Assembly: GCA_963920635.1 (NCBI GenBank)
Contig: OY987307.1
Coordinates: 17,127,735 to 17,191,734, forward strand
DNA: 64,000 nt
From: Pseudeuparius sepicola
Lineage: Eukaryota > Arthropoda > Insecta > Coleoptera > Anthribidae
Reading direction: 5' to 3'
The notes under the pieces were generated by a model. That model saw only the letters and a program-made list of their open reading frames with translations. It made no database searches and was not told the DNA's origin. Shown here piece by piece: positions 55,190-64,000 of the stretch; the stretch's first letter is position 1; each line of letters opens with the position of its first letter. The position numbers were made by a program, and so were the translations under genes.

Positions 55190-56230
55190 ATACAGTGTGA
55201 GTGTGGGCCAAAGAGATACCTACTCTCTAAATTGTGGTATGCTGCCCAAGTAATACCATTAGATTTTAAGACAAGTCAGCGGATGGTGAAAATTATAGGT
55301 AAATTTATTTGGCAGGGATGTTTGTATAGAATATATAGACGTCAGCTTTATCAAACAAAAGATAATGGGGGTCTATGTTTAATAAACATACACTTAAAAG
55401 CAAAAGCCTTGTTTATAAAAACGCAATTTAGATCGTGGACAAAAGCAAAAAAAAATAACTTTCGTTTCTAAACAAACCTTTCGAAGATAATTGTACCATC
55501 AACAATATAACTAAGGGCTATGAAGACATTTACAAGACAATTAAAAAATTAAAGATAAAAAAGACGATGACAACTTAGGTAGTAAACAATTGTACAATTC
55601 TCTTTTGTCAGAAAAGAATTTTGTACCGCCGGTTGAAAGTAAATTTTCAAATGTTGACTGGAAAATGACATGGAGCACCCTCAAATACACAACGATTCCG
55701 TCTAAATGGAGATCAGCGCTATACAAAGCTATTAATAATGTTTACCCAACAGGTGAAAAATTGAAAAGACACTCCGTTAACAATGGCGATATAGGCACAG
55801 CTTGCAATAGTAATACAGTAGACACCTTGTGGCATCGAATAAAAAATTGCACAAAAAGTAAAAACAACTGGGCGCTAATCAGAAGTTTTGTTTTAAAACA
55901 ATTTCACTTTTACTTAGAGCAAACAAAATCCGTCTATGAACTGCTAAATGCCAATCCTGACCCGGGAAATGATATCGCCTTAAAATGGTTTTTAGGGGCT
56001 CTCTTGTATGCAAATCTAGAACAAAAAACAACACAAAACGGAACCAGTGAGTTTATAAATATGTTAAGATCCGAAAGAAATAAAATTGTACAAAATGACA
56101 CCTTGAAAAGACGATTTAAGAAAATATTTTGCTTTTAAATGTTGAGTTATGCATATTAAAAATGTAGTACTATCCTAGCTAAGCGATGCTGTACCTATTT
56201 TAGCAAATAAATATTTAAAAAAATGTTTAA
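55190..56230 (+). pseudogene. 3' end of an L1/Tx1-type LINE ORF2
   Basis: Two adjacent frames (55145-55471 and 55590-56138) encode the post-RT region of a non-LTR retrotransposon: LSKLWYAAQVIPLDF, KFIWQGCLYRI, NGGLCLINIHLKAKAL and a C-terminal domain with IPSKWRSALYKAINNVYPT and DTLWHRIKNC. This order (KLWY...FIW...GGL...HR.....C) is typical of Tx1/L1-like ORF2 proteins. One frameshift separates the pieces. The RT core is missing, so the copy is 5'-truncated, as usual for LINE insertions. The ORF ends at 56138, and AATAAATATTTAAAAAAATG follows as a likely 3' tail. Confidence 0.7.
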
Positions 56231-56956
56231 ATTAAAAAAAAGAGTTCGCCAACAAATGGGAAAAATTTTCATTGTTGAGATATTAAAAGAAGTATTCTGG
56301 GGAATCTTCTCTACATGTCCATGAAAATAAGAATCGATTTTGACATATGTCAAATCACCACCATATAGCGGCAATTTAAAAAAACTACCATTAATTTAGG
56401 AAACGTGAAGTTAAATGACGAGGTATCACAAAAAGTTATTTGAATTTTCTATACGTTATGCCCAGGGGCCTCTCGTAAATTTCCCTTCATTCTACTCAAC
56501 GTTTATGTACTTTTCAACTCTCTTCGACGCTTGTATGCGAAAATGGGCACCTAAATCTGTCACTATTTGACGGTCTATGGTCTATATGCGAATTTTTATT
56601 CTTTGAATACCTAAATGATGTTGTGAAGAATTTTTATCCCGATATGTATATCAAAATTCGGGAGTATCTCTAAGAAAATAGGTACTCCATAATATAATCA
56701 TTGTATGTATGTACACATACATCGTATACGTAAACCATAAGTTTTTCACCCTTTGTGTTCACCATTGGCTGCATTTTACTTTAATTATAATGCCTACTTT
56801 TAGTCAAATGGATTCAGCAAGCAAAAACTGTCATTTTCATTAAATTAATAATTAATTCAAAACCCACAGGCAGGAACGTAAAAGCACAGGACATATTTAC
56901 TGCATAAAGGACGAACCAGTTAGAAAACGTTCACTGTCACTTCGACACACCAAACC
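56231..56956. other. AT-rich spacer, nothing seen
   Basis: No supported gene or repeat. Confidence 0.4.
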
Positions 56957-57433
56957 TGAGTCCACTCACGATACACAGATTCCGACATTATCAATCCCTT
57001 ATTATTATACGCTCCGTTTGCGGGCAGCGACGGTAGTTATAACAGGTAGGCAGCCTGTGTGGCCTGGGTCAGCGTTCATCGTATCAATCGCCACCAAGAA
57101 TCAGCGACGGTAAAAGAAAGCAGCACCAGGCCATGATACACAGATAACGGTATGTCAGCTATAGGAGAACGAATATTAAACTCTTTTGCGCACCTACGTC
57201 ACTTCGCCAAAAGCGCGGCCAACTTATAAAAAATAGTCCTGAAATTAGTCTCACTGACATAAGTCAGTTATCAACTTCACGTCAAGTTAAATCCAAAAAC
57301 AGAATGTAGAGTCAAATTTCCGTTTTTAGAAATAAAAGGTAGCCATGATATTGTCGAATAAGCGTCACCTTTGACGTCACAGCACCCGCGCTCGGACATA
57401 CCGTTATCATCTGGGTATCGTGAGTCCACTCAG
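56957..57433. mobile_element. inverted-repeat element (MITE), about 477 bp
   Basis: GAGTCCACTCACGATACACA (56958) corresponds to the reverse complement of ATCTGGGTATCGTGAGTCCAC near 57410-57431. A second nested pair is GATAACGGTATGTC at 57143-57156 and GACATACCGTTATC at 57395-57408. No coding capacity. Target duplication not resolved. Confidence 0.6.
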
Positions 57434-57789
57434 GACGCTGCCGGAAGCAACTAATTATACCAAAATATCACAATGAAAAGTCTTCAGATGACGTTTTAAC
57501 ATACTAATTAAAACGGATAGTCCTTATTCACAGTTATTTTTATTATGTCTTTTTCCTAACACTTTTGTGGTTATAAATGCCTATGCTACATTGTTATACC
57601 GATGACTACAGAAAATTGCTAGGGCCGCACGGTTAAGCATAAAAGTATCGAAACACTACCGAGGCCAACGATAAAGACAGGCCATGGCGCTAACGCATAA
57701 TCGCGTAGTCACGTGACCAACTTAGTCCTATATAATAAAAGGCAATTTTGGAGATAAGTAGAAAAAACTAATTTCGTAACAATTTGGCG

Positions 57790-58150
57790 AGTTTTCTTTC
57801 ATCTACTACATTATTGGTTTTGTGCATCCAGGCTTTCTCTAATTGTTTTTTCAAAATTTTCAACCTGCCTCAGTTAAACGGCACTGCACTCAAATATTTT
57901 GGCACATTCTCAAAATTTGTTGGGACAGCACCTTCCTTTAGCTTAAGTGATATTCCCCATAGGTATTTTCCTCCCACAACACATTTGTCCACTTTAATTG
58001 GTTCACTTTCCTGAAAATGTGTTAGCCACACATACTTAAGGGTTTTGTAGAAATTAAATCTCAGTTGGAATTTCACGAATCCATTTATGGCGCAAATTCC
58101 CGAGGCAAAGCAAATGTTGTTATGGTGACATTTTCTTCCTGGCTTTTGTA
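57790..58150 (-). pseudogene. decayed THAP-like domain
   Basis: On the minus strand, RHKWIREIPTEI in one frame and, after a shift, YVWLTHFQESEP, KLKEGAVPT and a nearby Asn-Pro-rich stretch in another correspond in order to the second half of a THAP zinc finger (W in the middle, C/W..HF, then AVPT at the end). The vCxxHF cysteine is Trp here, so zinc binding is lost in this reading. THAP domains occur in P-element transposases and host DNA-binding proteins, and this is likely a fossil of one of them. Confidence 0.5.
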
Positions 58151-58229
58151 ATATGTATAAATATAATATAAACAGACCCAATATTTGGTATTTAGGTTAT
58201 TTTTTACGAAATAAGAATGAAAACTCACC

Positions 58230-58650
58230 TCAGTATACGGTAAATATTGACGAGGTCCCAGTTGATCGGCAGCGTGAAAGGCCGAATAGGAACCGTAGCA
58301 GGGCGTGGGTCGACAACGAAAATCGTCGAGTACGTTACAACACTGATTTATTTCGCACAAGATGAATGGTGAATACAAAATACACAAACCCGAACGTGGT
58401 CAATGGGAGCGGCTTCTAGCCACCCGGACCGTCTGAACTCGGATCTCCCGTAAGCAGTTCACCCTTCTGTGTCTCAGGCTCCACTGTCCATTCGTCCATT
58501 CCGGGTAGAGAATTCCCCTTGCAGCGCTCACGCGTCGGCGCGAGCGGCACCAATACGCCTGGATGGCACGGCTTCCACCCAGAGGCCATAATAACACCTG
58601 GGCGGTTCCCCTCCGCCAGACACACGCGCACTAGACACAAACTTGTTTGT
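58230..58650 (-). other. GC-rich block, possible LTR remnant
   Basis: GC-richer than its surroundings. On the minus strand it has GGCGGAGGGGAACCGCC near one end, an AATAAA signal (complement of 58347-58352) and a CTGAG|GTGAGT donor-like site (near 58230). That order (GC-rich upstream, AATAAA, then a donor) would fit an LTR plus leader. No target duplication, second LTR or coding domain was found. Confidence 0.3.
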
Positions 58651-59890
58651 AAAATATAAACTAAGACGTTTAAAAACACTTTAAACATTTAAAACTTCTC
58701 AAAACCGAAGCTGCCGCTTTCATTTATGTGACAAATGACATGTAACGACGGATTAAAATGGTCACGTGATTTTTGTGCGCCATGGCCCGTCTTTATCGTA
58801 GGCCTCGAAACACTACATACTGACAGCTTTCACCGTGTCAGATATCAAAATATTATGTCAAAATTTGCTTCGTACACAGGGCGATTTCCTTCTCACCTAT
58901 TTTATAATATCAATAGAGCTTTGACTCCTTCCTGGGGTTCTTTATTCATTGGGTTGAAATGCATATTCTACATTATTACAGATAATTGTTAGGAATTTCA
59001 TTTGACAAAATCCGGATTCTTACAGTAATCGGGGGATAGATACTATTAAGTCTGCTATAAATCCGATTATGTTTTTCAATAGGTGGTCGACATTTTCTAC
59101 CGTCAAAAATTCTTATAAAAGAGACCTGTCGCAAACGCAAACCACGCCAAAAATACTCCTGGGGGAGGCATCCCTTTTAAAGGGCACACACAAGTGCGCT
59201 CTAGAGCATCTATTTTTTTATGTTTACTTTGGCTCTAAGTAAAAAGACCTGTATCATTCCAGAGTAATTTCTTTTTCGTTTACAAAGCGAGAAGTGGCGT
59301 CTGGGTCTGGGTTGGAACAAAAATAGCTTTCAGCGGGGGTCGTTTTCTTTACCTCGGCGTTATTTAAACGCAAGACTAAAGGGAGATGGGACGTGCGTTA
59401 AGAGAAGGTCGCTAATTATTCTCGCAAAAATGTCTGCTGAAGAGCAATTACAGAGATATGGCCCTGTGTACGTTGCACAAAGGGTAGATTTACGGGGGCT
59501 ACAGGGTGTTATAAGAAATAAAAAACAACGCTCGGTTGTGAACGATTGTCTTGCTGGTTCTTAAGATAAATTCAGAATTAGTGCAGCGTTTTTATACGTA
59601 AAACTTTTGTTATTTTTGTAATTATTATGACAAACAATCTTCTCAAAAAGTAGCCTACTGGTTATGTGTAACGCGAGAAACTTATTCAGGTCCTAATAGG
59701 TTTTCATGTATGACTAGGTACTATTTTTGGGATCGAGTTTGACAGCTTGACCTGGTATTGCCAATTTTTTAAAATATTTATATAGGTTGATTTTTAAGGC
59801 AAAATCTTTAGAATATTATCATCGTTGTTGGATGCGTTAATTTTAAGTTTTATAATATATTTTTTTAATTTTTTCATCTTGCTAAATAAA
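58651..59890. other. intergenic, nothing seen
   Basis: No supported gene. An 85-codon ORF at 58735-58992 has no recognisable domain. Confidence 0.4.
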
Positions 59891-59892
59891 AT

Positions 59893-61142
59893 ACCGTAAA
59901 ACGGGGTTACTTTGCACCTGTCAGGATAACTTTGCACCAATGTTGTAAATGTTATTTATAGACACTTTTTTCCTCTAATTTGGATTTTTTCACTTTATAA
60001 CATTTTCTACTAATAGATGGAGCCCCAATAAGTTAGCAACAGGTTAGACTGCCCCTCCCGCCATTAGTTGTTGATGAGCTGTTACCGCGCGGTATCTTAA
60101 CCTCAAAATTTCGTTGTTTTATAGTTCCCCAAAATTGTATTGCCAAGGAATTTCTAGCCTATAAGAAGCGGTAAGAATACATTTAATTGCATATACCCAT
60201 TATAGTTTATACATATAATAAAAAAAAAAGTTATTTGAATTTGGAATCGAAGAAAAAATGATTTGTTTATTATAATAACGGTTAGAAAATTTTGGATACT
60301 TTGCACCACTTTCAGTTGTGTCTACTCCCCACTTTCAGTGGTGTCTACTCTTCCAGCCCTTTCATTTATTACCAATATTAAGGAGGTTGAAAAGAAAATG
60401 TAACCCGCCATCTTGGAGCGGCGGTCATATTGAATTTAGTGTGATGTCACTAACTTTATCGTTTTCTACTCTTCAAGCCCTTTCGTTTGATACCCATATT
60501 AAGGACGTTAAAAGGAAAATTTAATCCACCATCTTGGAGCGGAGGCCATATAAGTATAATTTAGTGTGATGCCACTAACTTTACCGTTTTCTTCTCTTCA
60601 AGCCCATTCATTTGATACCCATATTAAGGGGATTAAAAAGAAAATGTAATCCGCCATCTTGGAGCGGCGGCCATATTGAATTTAGTCTGATGTCACTAAC
60701 TTCACCTTTTTCTACTCTTCAAGCCCTCTCATTTGATACCCATATTAAAGGGGTTGTTACCCTAATAAAAAATAGCAGCTTTAAATGCCTATTATTGGCC
60801 AAAAATGAAGTAATTAAATATGCGGAAAAAATCCTACGTATCTATTGTGGAGCAAAGTAAATATTTACGTCGGGTTTCTTTGCAGCAGTGTCAGTTTACC
60901 TACAGGCTAAAAATAATTCAAATTCCAAATGGTGCAAAGTGTCCCTCTTGTAGGGTATACTTTGCACCATAATTAAAATGAGTGCCACCTTTTAGTGACG
61001 CGTTAAACCAGTTCTAAACCTAGATACACTTGTTTTATAACCTATACAATTGTCAAATACCGATACTGGATTTAAAATATTTTAACTTTTGCGATTCAAA
61101 AATTAGGAAAAAAAGTGGTGCAAAGTAACCCCGTTTTACGGT
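59893..61142. mobile_element. TA-flanked element, CCGTAAAACGGGG ends
   Basis: CCGTAAAACGGGGTTACTTT followed by GCACC is repeated exactly in reverse at the right end (61117-61142). TA flanks both sides (59891 region ATA and 61143 TAT). TACCGTAAAACGGGG ends are shared by many insect Tc1/mariner-like repeats. The phrase TTTGCACC recurs inside, and a minisatellite occupies the centre. No transposase. Confidence 0.85.
60318..60755. repeat. 121-127-bp minisatellite, about 3.5 units
   Basis: The segment TTTGATACCCATATTAAGG recurs at about 60485, 60611 and 60732, with a diverged copy near 60365. Each unit also has CCGCCATCTTGGAGCGG, GTGATGTCACTAACTTTA and CTCTTCAAGCCC. Units differ by about 5-10%. 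It lies wholly inside the TA-flanked element, so it was amplified within a transposon. Confidence 0.88.
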
Positions 61143-61759
61143 ATATTATTAATTCACATACTCATTTTTACCCACCATGATATGTCCTGCATCCTTAAAA
61201 TTGAGACTGAAAGCTCTACGGGAATGTATAGGAGGGTTCACTTTTAAAAATAAAAGTGAAAAGTTCATATTATGAACTTGTATGTTTTAAAGCTTCTTTT
61301 TTGAGATAAACTGTTGATTTGCTTTGCTTGTGATAATTGCTGACTAGGGATTATAAAAATTTTAAAATGTTACAAGGCTTATTGGAAAAAGAAAATTTTA
61401 TTATTTAATTGAATTAATGGATTTAAATTTATTTTTCAGGCGCGGACGGATAAATAGATTTTTTTTTTTCGAAAAGATAGACAAAATATGCAAGAGGCAA
61501 AAATGTATTTTAAATTATTTAGTCTTAAAATAATATCACTTATAAACAGGAGTGGTGCGCTCAATTTTTTTCTTAAAATATCTAGATAGGGTGCCCCAGC
61601 GCCGCCTCTGAAACAAATAAATTAAATCCAATTGCACCATATCAAGTAAGCTCTTTACTACTACTAGAAACATACCAAGTTTTATCAAAATCTGCCAAGT
61701 AGTCATTTACAGTTTGATATTGTTAGGTTGCAAAAAATATAACGGTTCTGGTTAACTAT
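61143..61759. other. AT-rich spacer, nothing seen
   Basis: No supported feature. Confidence 0.4.
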
Positions 61760-62385
61760 CGCAATAACCAGAACGAAATTTTTACCAAAGGTAGCTGGCA
61801 TTGTTGCCTACTTATTTCCAAAAAATTAGTTGCCTACTCCAAAGTCGAAGCCACCTGCGATGCCACAATTGAGGCTAAAAATCCGTCATATTAGGCATTT
61901 TTTTCAAAAAAATTTACTAGAAAAAGTTGTTCAGAATCGATTCAGAACCCTAAATCCAAAATTTTGTCAAAATCAAAAAATATTAATTTAAAAAAATTAA
62001 ATTCCAAAAACAGCAATTTTCCGCGTTTAGAAAAGTGTGCCATGGAAGTTTTGAAGGCAAGTTGTTTTCATAAAGTAATTATTTTAAAATAAAAGCTACA
62101 AAACAAATTTTAAAAATTTTAATTTTAATTTTTACTTTAATTTTATTTATATAATATTTTTTGATTTTGACAAAATTTTGTATTTAGGGTTCTGAATCGA
62201 TTCTGAACAACTTTTTCTAGTAAATTTTTTTGAAAAAAAAGTGCCTAATATGTCTTTCGGATTTTTAGCCTCGTTTGTGGCATCGCACATGGCATTGACT
62301 TTGGAGTAGGCAACTAATTTTTTTGTAAATAAGTAGGCAACAATGCAATCTACCTTTGGTAAAAATTTCGTTATGGTCGGTTAAA
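61760..62385. repeat. foldback element, arms about 235 bp
   Basis: AACGAAATTTTTACCAAAGG (61772) corresponds to the reverse complement of CCTTTGGTAAAAATTTCGTT (ending 62372), and the arms match through AGTTGTTCAGAATCGATTCAG to about 61995 and 62139. The loop is about 140 bp of A/T-rich sequence. GAGACACTCTGTATA at 62424-62438 may be an outer end of a larger element. Confidence 0.8.
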
Positions 62386-63530
62386 AATTAAAGAAGTTAT
62401 AGGGTTGTTTCACTCTTAAGTGAGACACTCTGTATATACGAATAACAGCTTTTCCTTTTCCAATCAAGCGATTTCTCCAAATGATCTGTTAGAAACACTC
62501 CACCTTTCCGTCTTCCGTCCTTAATGAATTTCGATTCGGATAGAAAATCTTGATTCATTCTCCGTCCTTCACGCTATTCCGAAATCGCAGTGTAAACAGA
62601 CCCACAAACAGTAAAGCACCGCCTTAATAAAGCATCTGCAATAGTCGATAACAGACGGAAGAGATCGATTTGGTTGAATTAAATTATCTCCCGACTAGAG
62701 TCTGACTCGTGTTCACTCGATGTGAACAGTTTACATCGCTACCTCTACAAGATAGTATGATAAGACTTGACAGGATAAGGACAAGTTAATAGGGATGTAA
62801 CAGTAATATGTTGTCGTCAGGAGCAGTGGGCACTGGTGCAAAAATCGTTGAACTAGTATTTACAGAATTGTTTTTGCAATATGCCACAACGCACTTCTTC
62901 CCCATATTTTCATTTTAGATGCAGATTGATCAAAACACATTTTGTTGCAAATATAAACGCATAATAAACCCTCCAACGACGTCAACGTAAAATTTAAAAA
63001 TATTATTTACAATGTAAGTTAGTGGTTAACGTTACTTACTTGAGTTGAATCTGGACTCTTGGATATTAAAGACCTGTGCATAGCGCTATTTCAAGCGATC
63101 GCCACTGGTGCCACGCGACGAAAAAAAAATCGACAGGGTGGTTTAATGTTAAAACACCGTTGTTGCAGAATCTTTTAGAAAATAAAAGCATGCAAATGTG
63201 TCTTTTATAACGAATTTAATATCCAAAATAAAATTATTGTTTGTCATGTCCCATTAACTTGACAAGTTTACATGACATATTTCCTTAGATTTCTTTAAAA
63301 AAAGCGAGTCTAAACAGCAAGCAAGACTATTTTGGTACCTTTTCCTTGGAAATGAAGTTCATGGCTAGCTGTAGTGTAAGTATAGAACGCATTATATTTT
63401 CCACTTTCTTCTTTATATAGTGGACCATCGGTTCGCTTCGGGGCTATAGGCAAAATTTTCTACTTTAGTTCTTGCACACATTACAAAATACTCTTCCAAA
63501 ATATATGTAGAATTCTCGCTTCTTCAATAA
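62386..63530. other. intergenic, nothing seen
   Basis: No supported gene, RNA or repeat. Confidence 0.4.
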
Positions 63531-63868
63531 GTGTTTATTCCTCTGCAATTCACGTAATGGTCTGTGCATACGATTTTCTTCATGCGCGCATAGAAATTTT
63601 ATGTTATCATAAAGAAATCTACCTATAAAAGCCCTGATAATATGACAAAACAGCGAAATATTAACCGTAAAGACAATTCGTTACCGTAAAAAAAAACGTA
63701 AATGGCACTAAAGCAGGATATTTAAAATATGGAATATTCTAAATAATAATCAATAAGATCTGACAATATCCATTTAAACAGGAGGCTGCTCGACCTAGGG
63801 AAATAATCATAAAATTATGCGAATCAGAGGTTTTCACCTGAAAACCTGATCCACGTAATTCCAAAATA
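63531..63868. repeat. 338-bp repeat unit, first copy
   Basis: The first 132 bases recur exactly, as far as I can see, at 63869-64000, where the window ends. The distance is 338 bp. This looks like the start of a tandem satellite or the terminal repeats of an element. Confidence 0.8.
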
Positions 63869-64000
63869 GTGTTTATTCCTCTGCAATTCACGTAATGGTC
63901 TGTGCATACGATTTTCTTCATGCGCGCATAGAAATTTTATGTTATCATAAAGAAATCTACCTATAAAAGCCCTGATAATATGACAAAACAGCGAAATATT
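63869..64000. repeat. 338-bp repeat unit, partial second copy
   Basis: Begins GTGTTTATTCCTCTGCAATT and matches 63531-63662 to the window edge. Confidence 0.8.

Overview
This is a repeat-dominated window from an insect (arthropod) nuclear genome. The evidence is AT-rich DNA, GT-AG introns, Tc1/mariner, Mutator-like and PIF/Harbinger-like non-autonomous elements, tRNA-derived SINEs, non-LTR retrotransposon remnants and, above all, two full-length env-bearing Ty3/Gypsy endogenous retroviruses of the errantivirus type. The order of insect cannot be settled from the sequence alone. There are no bacterial features.

Positions 1-25840 form one coherent story. A segment of about 11.4 kb is present twice in direct tandem (about 2031-13470 and 13471-24920). 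Each copy holds a single-exon AGC-family protein kinase gene (10467-11456 and 21916-22905, identical proteins) preceded by a 6.8-kb errantivirus (3387-10227 and 14733-21584). The two viruses are not a product of the duplication. They sit at different target sites 92 bp apart (target duplications TACT and TACG), and each duplicate carries the uninterrupted site used by the virus in the other. Virus 1 has open gag, pol and env and identical-looking LTRs. Virus 2 has one extra base in gag and a 10-bp insertion near the end of pol. In both, env lacks its own ATG. A short upstream exon with a strong splice donor lies in exact reading phase with an acceptor before env. Gag-pol overlap with a -1 shift at a slippery heptamer. 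The right edge of the duplication falls inside a 2.8-kb LTR-like element (complete at 23053-25834), and the left edge lies next to a palindrome.

Positions 25840-64000 are mostly fossil mobile DNA with few host exons. The best host signal is a thrombospondin type 1 repeat exon on the minus strand (28288-28479). Other coding traces are two non-LTR retrotransposon remnants (35600-37590 and 55190-56230), the C-terminal half of a mariner-type transposase inside a long inverted repeat (46919-47241), a decayed THAP-like domain (57790-58150), and a short fragment of a repetitive unnamed protein family (32290-32515). Most other structure is inverted repeats: TA-flanked elements (982, 29972, 31608, 49004, 59893), a 9-bp-flanked Mutator-like element with another element nested inside (46113-47988), and several elements whose interiors are built from short motifs repeated in both orientations (33245, 37671, 43092, 44860). 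There is also a 260-bp TAAG microsatellite and a 338-bp repeat that runs off the right end.

All comparisons were made by eye. Family names come from recognisable motifs, and no database search was possible.
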